Origin: Perca fluviatilis
Taxonomy: Eukaryota > Chordata > Actinopteri > Perciformes > Percidae
Direction of reading: 5' to 3'
NCBI RefSeq assembly: GCF_010015445.1
Contig: NC_053115.1
Coordinates: 4,819,576-4,883,575, forward strand
DNA: 64,000 nucleotides
Of this stretch, positions 53,101 through 63,544 are shown in pieces; position 1 is the stretch's first letter, and every line of letters starts with the position of its first letter. A program made the translations under genes and the position numbers. Under the pieces are notes generated by a model. The model was not told the origin of the DNA and did not search any database. It was given only the letters and a program-made list of their open reading frames with translations.

Positions 53101-55074
53101 CCCCATTCTTGAGTTGAAATGAAACAGTAAACTGAATCATTGGGGATATTGAATGACTGTAGCAGCCAAAATAGGATACATAAAACACAATGACAAATAC
53201 TCAGAATATAGAAATAGACAAAATTGTGAGGTTTTAACATTAAGTCGCATGTCATTTCAAAGCCAGGCAGAAAATTAAATAATCAAAAATGAATGCAATA
53301 TGAAAATAACATAAAATGTAAATATATGTAATACCATCTAAACTGTGTTTTAAAAAAAAAAAAATGTATGCATTTTATTTGTGTATTCATGTAGGCGAAG
53401 GCAACATGAAGCTGCATTGCTGCGTTGCTGCTTATGTATCAGACTTTGCATTCCTGGGCACAGCGCTGCTGCCTTATCCCAGCTACAGGGCCCAGTTCGC
53501 AGCCTCCCTGGACCACGCCATGTGGTTCCACAGCACTTTCCGCAGCGATGAGTGGATGTTGTATGAGTGTGAGAGCCCATGGGCAGGTCAGTATGTTGTT
53601 CCCTTCCTATCTGCTGTACTTTATTTATTCTGTCTGTCACAGCAGCACCACAAATAGGCTTTTTCCACTACAGGAAGTTCAAGACCCATAACCTTTTCAT
53701 TGCGTTACACAAATGAACGTTTTCGATGTGTCATTATAAAGGCGACGCCGGGACCAACATTACCATTTTATGCGCTGCGTGGTTGTTGAGTGTTTCTTGG
53801 CGAGAAGTGCTATTTAGCCGTGGGGAGAAAGTGGCGCTGGTACAGATATTCTGTTAAGGCGCTGACACACCAACCCGATTATCGGCCGTCGGACAGTCTG
53901 GCGAGGTCGGTGACTCGAGTCTGTTCGGTGTGTTCCGTGCCGTCGTCAGTCGGAGGAGCTGTCGGCTTTAATTTGGGCCGATTTGACTTGTCGGATCGGC
54001 CAGTGGGCAGTCAGACTCAATGACCAATCTAATTGGTGGAGTGCTAGCCCTTGACTAGCGAATTGATGCATGAGAAAACCGGAGCTGACAGCGCCAGTAT
54101 CTTCTCGTTACTAGCCATCGTATTTTCTTCCGTTCAGCCAGTAATGACAACAACGATCCTTCTTGACTACTATCACCGCTCTCTGATGAAAACAACGACT
54201 GACGACAGCGTGCTCTGTGTTTACGAGGTCTGGAGAGACGGTCCCTCATTTCCGGTTTTCATTTTTTGGGCGACGATACAGATTACCGCCGCCTGCTGTT
54301 ATGAAGACGTATTACGTCACGCATAGCACGTACGCTCAAGCCGGCGTCGCTTCGGTGTGTTCCGAGGCATTTTTTTTAACCTCAGGGAGCCGACTGATCG
54401 GTCCGACTGCCTTTTCTGCTGATGGTAGGCCGTCGGGTTGGTGTGTCAGGACCTTTACATTTACATGGGATGACTTATCTCCTCCACAGTGGGGGGGCTA
54501 CAGTGGAAACAAAAGCAGAACCTGTGACAATTGCTTTACCCTTTAGTTATGGGCCATTCAGTTCCTGTAGTGAAAAGGGCCTACAAGTACTGGAGGTCAC
54601 ACATGCTACATATGTGCACGTGCAATTCTTTGTATTTATAGTGTTGTGGTTGATGATTTATCTAGCCACAGATGCTTTCACAGTGGTCTGTTGTACATGG
54701 TAGTTTTGACGCCGTTCAATTTGATTTTATCCAGAACTCAGTTTTATCACAGCAACAACAACTTAACAATTGCAGACATAGGAAGCTAAAATGTGTTTGT
54801 CATATTCACTACACAGGTAATTGTGTGAAAAATCTATATTTTCATTTGTTAGTGTGGATGCATTAATCATCAATTAATTACTTTTACAAAGTTGTCCTTG
54901 TCAAGAAGCTTGGACGTGAATGTGACTACCATGCGGTGTGTGTTGTGTCCTACAGGGGGCAGCAGGGGACTGGTTCAAGGCCGGCTGTGGAGAAGAGACG
55001 GGGTGCTGGCTGCCTCCTGTTCCCAGGAGGGGGTCCTGAGAGTGAAACCAGTCACAGAGCCCAGCAAACTATAA
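50178..55074 (+). CDS. acot8: acyl-CoA thioesterase 8 (peroxisomal)
   Basis: Hydrolyses acyl-CoA esters to free acid and CoA in peroxisomes, serving beta-oxidation and bile acid metabolism. Exons: 50178-50386, 51506-51642, 52281-52506, 52809-52966, 53395-53586, 54956-55074. They total 1041 nt and encode 346 residues; human ACOT8 has 319, and the extra length is an acidic, poorly conserved N-terminus. The double hotdog fold is intact: RRLFGGQ-like RLFGGQIIGQALVAAAKSVS, HSLHCYFVRAG, VLYQVERTRDGRSF in the first half and FWVRARGYIG, HCCVAAYVSDFAFLGTALLP, LYECESPWAG in the second. The residues equivalent to human Asp232, Ser254 and Gln304 are Asp260 (VSDF), Ser281 (SLDH) and Gln331 (SQEG). It ends SKL, a PTS1 import signal. 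The ATG at 50178 was chosen over an in-frame ATG at 50091 because the sequence between looks like 5' UTR and AACATGG is a good start context. Confidence 0.97.
50657..50927. mobile_element. hAT-like element in acot8 intron 1
   Basis: Ends TAGGGCTGCTCC and GGACAGCCCTA with a perfect 8-bp duplication ATATGTAA. The interior is rich in TCGACTAATCG. Confidence 0.85.
53855..54468. mobile_element. TIR element in acot8 intron 5 (GACACACCAACC ends)
   Basis: Left TAAGGCGCTGACACACCAAC and right GTTGGTGTGTCAGGACCTTTA are inverted. No transposase is encoded. The exact border and TSD are unclear. Confidence 0.7.
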
Positions 55075-55133
55075 GCACATTTATAAGATTTCTTATTGTT
55101 TTGATTTTTAAAAACACAATATTTTAATATAAT

Positions 55134-55139
55134 AATAAA
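55134..55139 (+). terminator. candidate acot8 polyadenylation signal
   Basis: AATAAA 60 bp after the acot8 stop codon, followed by T-rich sequence. A second AATAAA at 55363-55368 could be used instead. Confidence 0.55.
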
Positions 55140-56373
55140 TTGTTTTATTTTTTTTTTAAAAAGAAGCTAAATATAATTTATTTCCAGTCAAAAAATGAAA
55201 AGGTTATAATATATGAATGCCTCCCATTTAGTTAGATGAGATGTGTTAACAAGTTTCTCCAAAGGTCCAAAGGTTACACAAAATGTATTCCATCACTTTG
55301 CATATTAATCATGCTCATATGTCATTTCACTAGGATTGTACCTTATACAATTTGATGCAACTAATAAAAAACTGATTGATGTAATCATGTGTTGTCATGA
55401 CCAAATCCTACTGCAAGGACTTGGATGTAATTATTGAGGTGCCTACCATGAAGAAAAATACAAAGCATGGCCATTTTGTATGATCACACTTTTGGGCATC
55501 AAACAAATATATGGTCAACAACAAAAGCAAATAATAGAACAACTGGCTTGGATAAGTTGTGAAAAGAGTTGACCAAAGATTGTAGAAACTTGGCCAACAT
55601 TTTTCATTTGCATGCCTGTCTAGTACATGTAATTACCAGTAGCTGTCCCATAGGTTTTAGATTATATTTTTTAAATAAACAACTATTTATGCATACATAT
55701 ATTGCCTCATGTATTCATTTCAGGATGTATTTCATAGGCATGGCTAGTTATTTACCTATTTATATAATATTGAATAAAATGGGTTGGGATTTTGTCAGCC
55801 ATCCCCTGCTACACTACTTGGTTGTTATGTGGTTAGCGCCCTTGGTTACCACTTTTTTTACCCATCATGCATCACTGATAGGAGAGTTTGTGAGGTAACT
55901 TGGACATTAATGCTATGGTCTCTCTCTAATTAAATGGATAGAAAAGAAAGATTAATAGCAAATTTCGAACGGTAACGTAAAGTAACGACGCCTAAGCTAT
56001 CAGCTACATGGCTAATGTAACGTAACAAAACTATAGCTAGCTAGCTAGCTATGTTTGCTAACAGTATGCTAGCGTCCAATGATGGACCCGTTAACGTTAC
56101 TACAGTGACCAACTAGCTAACGTTTACTACAACCTTTGCTACATTCTTTGCAAGTTAGCTAATATTAACAAAGTATTCACGTAAATGTCACGTATAGCCG
56201 CTGAATAATCGTGCTAACTCAATCCATAGTTACCTAAGATAGTAACGCTCATGAATTAACTGGAAAGGTCAGTTCGTAATTAATCAAAGTAAACCTAACT
56301 CTGAGTTACAACCTGTTTCTAGGTGTATGGATGCAAATAAGAGCCAACTAAAGGTGAGTGAATCTAATAAAGA
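55140..56373. other. acot8-ift52 intergenic region
   Basis: AT-rich, with tandem TAGC near 56035-56052 and no TE recognised. The ift52 promoter must lie here, within about 1.2 kb of the acot8 stop. Confidence 0.5.
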
Positions 56374-59300
56374 ATGGAAAAGGAACAGCACAACATTGTC
56401 GTCTTCAATGTTTCGAAAAGAGAGCTGTTTACTACGAATAATGGATACAAGTCCATGCAGAAGAAACTAAGGGCTCAATGGAAAATCCAAAGGTAAGGTT
56501 TTTAGTACAGTTAACACTAACCATCTCTGCTGTCTAGGGCTAACGTTGCTTGCTTTGGCTTTGAACTACAACATTTTCCATATGATCGCAGTGAGAAAAC
56601 CCTTAGTTGCAAAAATAAATGCTGTCTCCCCTTAGTATGAAGGAAGAGCTGTCTTTGGAGAAGCTGAAGGGCGTCAAGTTGTGGATAACTGCAGGCCCGA
56701 GGGAGAAGTTCACAGCATCAGAGGTGATGTATCAAAAAAAGAGGAAAAAAGCTAGCATTTTCAAGAGAAAAATAACAAACATGTTTTGTTAATTTCCATA
56801 TAACGGCTCTTGGCATGAGAGATAGTAGAAATAGGCAGCTTACCAGCCAAATTAAAATGAACTTTAACTTTGCTACTTTTGAATTCTGCACACACAAGCA
56901 TGTTTTCCCCATTTTAATTTTTTTTATATGTCAGCTGGAGGTACTGAAGCACTACCTGGATGGAGGAGGAAATGTCCTGGTCATGCTCGGTGAAGGAGGA
57001 GAAATGAAATATGACACCAATATCAACTTTCTCCTGGAGGAGTTTGGAATAATGGTCAACAATGGTGCATATTTAAATCTGTAAAAAATAAAAAATAAAA
57101 AAAAAGACAGTTGGCATCATATATGCTTATAGTTTTTTTTTTGTTACAATTGTATTGAATAATGCAGTGTCTGTTTTCTTTCTCTCCATCACTGCTGCAG
57201 ATGCTGTTGTGAGGAATGTGTATTACAAATACTTCCATCCTAAGGAGGCGCTTGTGTCCAATGGTGTATTGAACAGGTTTGTCATTACAGCATGTATCTT
57301 ATACAAACACACCCGTTATGTACTGTATATTCCAATAACTCCCAGGCTGCCTGTATGTATGCATCCAAATTTAGATTTATGAATGTACTTAGGGCTGGGC
57401 AATATATCGATATTATATCAATATTGTGATATGAGACTAGATATCGTCTTAGATTTTGGATATCGTCATATGACATAAGTGTTGTCTTTTCATGGTTTGA
57501 AAGGCTGCATTGCAGTAAAGTTATGTACTTTTCTGAATTTACCAGACTGTTCTAGCTGTTCTATTATTTGCCTTTTCCCCACTTAAACATTATGTCCACA
57601 TTACTGATGATTATTTATCTAAAATCTAAGTGTGAAGATATTTTGTTAAAGCCCCAATTCTCAATCTTAGAATATCGCCGCAATATCGATATCGAGGTAT
57701 TTGGTCAAGAATATCATGATATCAGATTTTCTCCACATCGCCCCCCAGCCCTAAATGTACTGCTCTTAAATAGATAAGTCATTAAGCCGATGCACAGAGT
57801 CACAATTTTCTGTCTTTTTCTTGTTTAGAGAGATAAGTCGGGCTGCTGGCAAAGTGGTCACGGGCAACATTGAAGATGAAAATGTTGGAAACAATGCACA
57901 GTAAATGATTTACTTTTATGTTCCTATCTTCTACAATAAGGACTGCATTTCGTGTTTTGAACACATGCTTTTCTGTCTTTATTTTCGTAGGGCTCTCACG
58001 TTTGTGTACCCATATGGTGCCACACTGAGTGTGATGAAGCCTGCTGTGGCTGTTCTTTCGACTGGCTCCGTCTGCTTCCCCCTCAACAGGCCTGTCCTGG
58101 CCTTCCATAGAGGAAAGGTCAGAGGCACAATGTAGTTTTTAATACTCCTTTCCAGACCATATCAAACGTACGTATACTTGTGAGATGATATTGAAAGATG
58201 TCATATCTTATGAAGGAGGCTGGCAAACTGGCAGTGTTGGGTTCCTGCCACATGTTCAGTGACCAATACATAGACAAAGAGGAGAACAGTAAAATCATGG
58301 TGAGTCCAGTTGTCATTTTAAGATTGTTTTGTCAACTAAACACATCAGTAGGGTACAAGAGTATTCCGCTCTACTGTGGAATTTGTGAAGCGTCAATGTT
58401 TGTGCACAACAGCCTGTCATACTTCCTGTCATTCCAGGATGTTGTGCTCCAGTGGCTCATGGCCGATAATATTCAGCTCAATCAGATTGATGCGGAAGAC
58501 CCAGAGGTGAGGAGGTATACTCGACAGGAGAAGAGCATCACTAATATTGTCTTTGAAATTAGCCAACATCCGTCTTGTCCTCCCCCCAACCCCCAGATCA
58601 CAGATTACACCATGCTGCCAGACACAGGGTGCTTGTCAGAGCAGCTCCGAGTGTGCTTACAAGAGGGTGATGAAAACCCCAGGGACTTCACCTCACTCTT
58701 TGACATGTCTTTGTTCACTTTGTCAACCGACACTTTGCCGCAAGTCATCAGGTGAGAATGCAAAATACATCTGAGAAGGATATCCTTGCATCACTGTTCT
58801 GTTTTTCTTCGTAGCTAACCATTTTATGCTTTCCGCAGTGCTTACATGCAGCTTAATGTCAAAATCGAGCCACTTCAGCTGATCACACCACAGTTTGAGA
58901 CGCCTCTGCCTCAGCTCCAGCCTGCTGTAAGTTTCAGTCCTGCATTCCTGTCCCAACCAGTTCAGTCACTTTATCATCCCAGCTGGGAAACTTGTAGCCT
59001 AAAAAAAAATCTAGACGCACCCTAGCAGCAGCAGATGTAATTTGCAGCCAGAGGGTCTAGCAACTCTCCGTTGGCTTGCGAGCTGGATAAATCAAACTCT
59101 GGCTTCCTGTCAAGCTCCCCACATCTTGAGGTGGGTCTGGCTTGTCAGGCTAGGAAACTTGATCTGCAGTCAGGATTGCACAATAAAAAAAATAAAAAAA
59201 CACATACAAACAAGTACAAATAAGCAAAAAGACAAAATTTTTCCATACATTTCATGTCTAGAGTCACATATAACTGACACATTAGGGGAACAGAAGTTTA

Positions 59301-59821
59301 AACCCAGACATGGGTGTTGTCTTGTTTAGGTCTTTCCACCTGCCTTAAGTGATTTGCCTCCTCCCATGCTGGACCTGTTCGATCTAGATGAAACATTCTC
59401 TTCGGAGAAAGTGCGCCTAGCACAGCTCACCAATAAATGTAAGTTAAGCATTTTACTAAACAAAATGATTCACTGGTTTATTTTTGGACCGTTCAGGTAC
59501 TTCTATTTTTGTTTTAAACCGGTTCCATTTACAGGTACTGACGACGATCTTGAATTCTATGTGCGGAAGTGTGGCGAAATTCTCGGTGTCACTCCAAAGT
59601 TGCATAAAGATCAGAGGGATGCCAAGCACATCTTAGAACACATTTTCTTCCAGGTTGTAGAGTTCAAGAAACTCAATCAGGTGAGAACCTTACAATTATT
59701 TTTTTTTTTATAAAATTTACAAAGATTATGCATTGAAGGCCTGGTCTAAAAAAAAAAAAAAAAAATCCTTCCTTTGCAGGAGCATGATACGGACACAGAG
59801 GCACAATTCACGTTGTTGTGA
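56374..59821 (+). CDS. ift52: intraflagellar transport protein 52
   Basis: Core subunit of the IFT-B1 complex that carries cargo from base to tip of cilia; in the family it binds IFT88, IFT70 and IFT46. Exons: 56374-56492, 56636-56723, 56935-57064, 57201-57276, 57829-57900, 57991-58117, 58216-58299, 58438-58506, 58597-58751, 58839-58926, 59330-59438, 59535-59680, 59780-59821. The sum is 1305 nt, or 434 residues; human has 437. Key matches: TTNNGYKSMQKKLRAQWKIQ, VKLWITAGPREKFTASE, ALTFVYPYGATLSVMKPAVA, LAVLGSCHMFSDQY, LNQIDAEDPE, QFETPLPQLQPA, LFDLDETFSSEK, LEFYVRKCGEILGV and HILEHIFFQVVEFKKLNQ. The start of exon 7 is uncertain: the pyrimidine tract is poor and AG dinucleotides at 58214-58215 and 58217-58218 both keep frame. 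The last 13 residues differ from human. Introns carry hAT-like (57390) and 9-bp-TSD (58995) elements. Confidence 0.97.
57390..57753. mobile_element. hAT-like element in ift52 intron 4
   Basis: Ends TAGGGCTGGGCAATAT and CCCCCCAGCCCTA with a perfect 8-bp duplication AATGTACT. Inside are many GATATCGATAT motifs. Confidence 0.85.
58995..59152. mobile_element. TIR element with 9-bp TSD, copy 3, internally deleted
   Basis: A 158-bp copy in ift52 intron 10, with termini TAGCCT...AGGCTA and a perfect 9-bp duplication GGAAACTTG (58986-58994 and 59153-59161). It keeps the two ends of the family and lacks the helicase segment. Confidence 0.85.
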
Positions 59822-60013
59822 TTGGATTCAAGAAAACTTGTTAGACTCTTCCTTTTCAACATACTGAAACAGGACCACACAGATGGGAGTAGATTCTTTA
59901 GTAAAGGGACCATTACAGTAGTTGTGGATTATGCAGTAACAGGTTTTTTTTTTTTTATTTAAATATACCCTTCTATTGTATTTCTATTTGGGGAAAAATG
60001 TACAATACACTTC

Positions 60014-60019
60014 AATAAA
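60014..60019 (+). terminator. ift52 polyadenylation signal AATAAA
   Basis: First AATAAA after the ift52 stop, 193 bp downstream. It sits only 13 bp from the opposite-strand signal of the convergent gene. Confidence 0.75.
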
Positions 60020-60031
60020 GTTATTTATGCT

Positions 60032-60037
60032 TTTATT
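60032..60037 (-). terminator. polyadenylation signal of the unrecognised minus-strand gene
   Basis: TTTATT on the plus strand is AATAAA on the minus strand, about 230 bp after the stop at 60264. Cleavage would fall inside or beyond the ift52 signal, so the two transcripts should overlap at their 3' ends. Confidence 0.6.
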
Positions 60038-60263
60038 CAAATCTTTGAAAAATATATAAGGCATACAGAGTTCTCTACACACGGATCATGTAAAAACCAA
60101 AATGAAGAGCTAGAACATGGATTTGTACATTTTGCTAGAGCAAGCACGCAACCTTCACCTTTACGGTCAGTGTTTAAAAATCATGTACAGGAGACACCTT
60201 TTTCCTTCCAGTTATCTGAATTTTCTCCTGGTTAGGTTTGTTTGGAGGGACTTCTTATCCAAT

Positions 60264-60867
60264 TCAAGGAGAAACTTCAGCTAGTGAATGTTGCGTAGAC
60301 TGGAGCTTTGGACTCCACGTGGCCTCCAGAGCACTGGACTCCATGCCGGGTTTGGGGCTGTTTTCTGATTTAATCAAAGACACATCCCAAGACATTTGAG
60401 AGGCAGTGAGGTCACTGTACGAATGGTCAAAACAAGCAGGTTTTTTTTGCTTTTGAAGGGGCATCTGGGGAGTGGAGGACTTCCCCTGTAAAGGCACAGC
60501 CAGGTGACAATTGCCATTCTCTTGAGCGCTTAAGTTGTTCATTGAAAAGGTCTCAGAGGGAGAAACGGGCTCCGATGACAAGCAGAGAGAAGCCACGGAC
60601 AGCCTGGTGTCAGATCCGTTAGCCATCGTGTCATTTGACGCTCTTGATGTGGACAGTTGATGCAGCAACAGAGCAGACAGCAAACTCCGCTCCCCAAAAA
60701 ACTTCCTGTCAAGCTCCGATGGAGATGAACACTCAAAGCTCTTCATATCTAGAAGGAAAAAATGTTAGATCCCCCCCTTTAGAATCATATCATCTGATCA
60801 CACATACATGACTATATCTGTCTTAAGAATAAAACCAGTTTTTCTTACCTTTACTGACATCCTCCAT
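60264..60867 (-). CDS. unrecognised two-exon gene, 167-residue Ser-rich protein
   Basis: Not recognised. Exon 1 (60867-60849) encodes MEDVSK and ends AAA G before a good donor GTAAGA. Exon 2 (60748-60264) follows the acceptor TTCTAG and runs to a stop. Together they give 504 nt and 167 residues. The protein is hydrophilic and Ser/Thr-rich, without signal peptide, membrane span or obvious fold. A short conserved-looking start (FECSSPSELDRKFFGERSLL) is followed by low-complexity sequence, with possible phosphosites such as SEPVSPSE, STPQMP and ENSPKP. Support for a real gene: splice borders consistent with frame, a long open exon, a TATA-like box about 37 bp upstream of the ATG, and a polyadenylation signal (60037-60032) downstream. 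The gene is tail to tail with ift52 and head to head with mybl2b. The C-terminus could be extended or replaced by unseen splicing. I infer a small regulatory or germline protein only from composition and promoter form, and weakly. Confidence 0.7.
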
Positions 60868-60903
60868 TGTTTCCTTTGAGCATAAGCTCCAGAACAGGTG
60901 GGG

Positions 60904-60911
60904 TTTATATA
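60904..60911 (-). promoter_or_regulatory. TATA-like box of the unrecognised minus-strand gene
   Basis: The minus strand reads TATATAAA about 37 bp before the ATG at 60867, implying a 5' UTR of about ten bases or a start slightly upstream. E-box-like CAGCTG sequences lie further upstream near 60935. TATA plus E-box resembles tissue-restricted (for example oocyte) promoters, which is inference. Confidence 0.45.
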
Positions 60912-61573
60912 TTGAAGCTGCTGGGTAATTGACCCAGCTGCAGGCTCAGCAGGTCATTAGTCTGGAGGAGGTGGGAGGGGGGGCATACAGCCTGGTGAAG
61001 CTGCAGACATATTTTTGTCAGTTTTTTTACTTTTTAAAATTAAATATGTAAATAAATGTAATTCTAATTATATATATTTTCGTTTCTGAACATGATTAGT
61101 AAAAAACAAATGCTATTTCCTGAGTACTTTGTTGTGGACAAGGGCTCCAGATAAAAATAATTTACAATATTAATAAATGTATTGATTATTTTCTTGAATT
61201 ATTTGTTTAGTTCGTCCATATGTTAATAAAATGCCAAATGTAAAAAATGCCTATCACAATTTCCCAGAGCTCAAGATGATACTTTCAAAATTGCAAAACC
61301 AATGAAACAACAAAGAGAAGAAGGAAAAAAAATTTACATTTCAGAAGTTGGAAGTTGCCGTTTGATTAATTGTTTATAATTATAATCAATATTACAATGA
61401 CCTGTTTTCGTTTTTGGCTTTTCAATTTTTACAAAATAATTATAATGGGGTTTATGTTTTATACATGACAAAGTACAGGATTTAGCTTGTCACTATTTTT
61501 GTAAAAGTAATCTAATGACATAACCCCGTCCGATGTAGATTAGTCTAATCTTGGTATTTAAAATTTTAGTTTG

Positions 61574-61664
61574 ATTGGGACAACATTTTATTTTGAAGCG
61601 CCCATTGGAAGTTTCCTGTCTGGCTGCTTGACCCTATGCGCACATCTAGTGCGCATCTACGTCA
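61574..61664 (+). promoter_or_regulatory. candidate cell-cycle promoter elements upstream of mybl2b
   Basis: Two inverted CCAAT boxes (ATTGG at 61574 and 61604) sit exactly 30 bp apart with TTTGAA (CHR-like) at 61592 between them, and a CRE-like TACGTCA at 61658. An E2F-like GGCGCGAG follows at 61679. Paired CCAAT boxes with CHR and E2F sites typify G2/M and B-Myb promoters. The sequences are short and could occur by chance, and the transcription start is unknown. Confidence 0.4.
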
Positions 61665-61913
61665 CCATCCGGTTTCTAGGCGCGAGATAGAAATCCAGGA
61701 GCGCGGACAACCCTGGCGCTCCTCTCCAGCTGGTTACAAGCTTTAACTTACCGTTCAACAACAGCACCGAGCCTCCTTCACAACCACTAGCCGTCTCATA
61801 AAAACTATAAACACGCGGAATACAGCGATATCATACCAAATATTCATGCACATGACGTGCAACGACAGCAGGACAAATCACCGCCTGACCGTAAACAACA
61901 AAAACAGAGGGAA

Positions 61914-63483
61914 ATGTCTTGGTGGCCGCGCGGGTAAGATGTTGATCTTTGTTAGCTTCAGCAGTAACGTTACTCTTTATTATTATTTTTATCACGCATG
62001 GGTTTAATGTTACATTATAAAAATTATTCAGTTGGCTAAAGTAAAAGGCTTGCTTTTTGACCTAATCTTTTCACTTGACGGACTCTCGTCTGTGCCGCCT
62101 TTTTGCGTAGAATCACGATAAACAGCTAGGGGTCATTTATTTATTTTTACGTTAACGCCAGACACTTTGCCTATTAAACCACAGAAATGTAAATAAACAG
62201 TATTTTACAACAGTAGTGTAATGCATATGAGGTAGTGGCCAAGTCCCAGTTAGTTAACCATAGAAATAAACCTGATAAGCAAGTCGTTCTCGCCACACCA
62301 TAAAAGGGCGGGTCAGTCAGTGGCTGGCTTTTGTGTTCACTGTCAGCTTTATTGGTGCACATCATATTATTTCTTTTCTCTCAGTGAGGATGGGGAGGAG
62401 GCTATGCATCAGGACACAGATTCTGATGTGGCAGAACAGAGAGACGGTGGGAAAGTGAAGGTGAAATGGACACAAGAAGAGGTGATTACCATGACCTATT
62501 TCCCTGTAGTTTGCATGTTGTCTCAATGACCCTGTCAAAGTAAACAATGGCTCTGTAGTAAGACAGGGAACATGAACGTGCTTATTTGTTTATGGTCACA
62601 GGATGACAAGCTCAAGGTGCTGGTTCCAAAACTGGGATCAAATGATTGGAAATACATCGCCAGCTACATACCAGTAAGTGTGATTTATCTTTTTTCGTTG
62701 TTGTTGATAATAAGATAAAGGGGAGGGGGAGCTCCTTGGTAGGGTTGGGTACCGTTTGGATTTTTACGATTCCGATGCCGAACCGGTACTTTCAAAACTA
62801 TTCCCATTCCTAAACCGATTCTTGAAAAATGACATCAAAGAAAGGCTCTTTTTTTATATATATATTTTTTTATAATATATTAACGTTTTAAAGTACTTAA
62901 AGCGCCCATATTATGCTCATTTTCAGGTTCATAATTGTATTTAGAGGTTGTACCAGAATAGGTTTACATGGTTTAATTTTCAAAAAAGAAAAAAACATAT
63001 ATTTATTGTACTGCAACATTGCTGCAGCTCCTCTTTTCACCCTGTGTGTTGAGTTCTCTGTTTTAGCTACCGAGTCAGACATCACACTTCTATCCCATCT
63101 TTGTTGGGAGTCGCACATGCGCAGTAGCTAGGTAAGCACCAAGAGGGTAAGCAAGCATCTGCAAATCGTACCTCCTATGGAGACATTTTGATGCTAACAA
63201 GCCATCACCTGCCGTTAGCATTCCATTGACTATCCTTCATTTTGACGCCACTTTGCGTAGTAACCGGTTTTATAGTGGAACCTGATTTCGGTACCCAACC
63301 CTACTCCTTGACTATTTTATGTCGACATAAATCTCATTCAGAGTTTTGACGCTTCTTCCACTTTTGTCCTCCACGTTTTGTTTTGCTCAGAATCACACTG
63401 AACAACAGTGTCAGCACCGTTGGTTTAAGGTCTTGGATCCAGAATTGGTTAAAGGCCCTTGGACCAAAGAGGAGGATGAGAAG
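61914..63483 (+). CDS. mybl2b: MYB proto-oncogene like 2 (B-Myb), first four coding exons; continues past window
   Basis: DNA-binding transcription factor that joins the MuvB complex to switch on G2/M genes. Exons: 61914-61933, 62385-62481, 62602-62673 and 63391-63483, the last ending at the donor GTAAGT. The product so far is 94 residues: MSWWPRGEDGEEAMHQDTDS, DVAEQRDGGKVKVKWTQEED, then the rest of Myb repeat R1 with its regularly spaced tryptophans (KWTQEED, NDWKYIASYIP, QHRWFKVLDPELV), and the opening of R2, KGPWTKEEDEK. The QDTDSDV..QRD motif ahead of R1 is specific to B-Myb rather than A- or c-Myb. Exon 1 holds only seven codons and starts from AAATGT in a GC-rich first exon. R2, R3, the transactivation region and the C-terminus lie to the right. 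The b suffix assumes the usual teleost naming and is not shown by the sequence. Confidence 0.95.
62740..63303. mobile_element. hAT-like element in mybl2b intron 3 with a nested TTAA MITE piece
   Basis: Ends TAGGGTTGGGTACCG and CGGTACCCAACCCTA; flanks CTCCTTGG / CTCCTTGA match 7 of 8. From 62897 a TTAAAGCGCCCATATTATGC sequence, a widespread vertebrate MITE end, is inserted without a visible partner end. Confidence 0.8.
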
Positions 63484-63544
63484 GTAAGTGACTCGATAGT
63501 TAGCAGTGCAGGGGTGTAAAATTTGACTTGTTGCTAACTGTATG

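Larger units (their letters stand above)
60868..61913. other. divergent promoter region between the minus-strand gene and mybl2b
   Basis: About 1 kb shared upstream region. AT-rich in the centre, CpG-containing in the last 300 bp before mybl2b. Confidence 0.5.
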
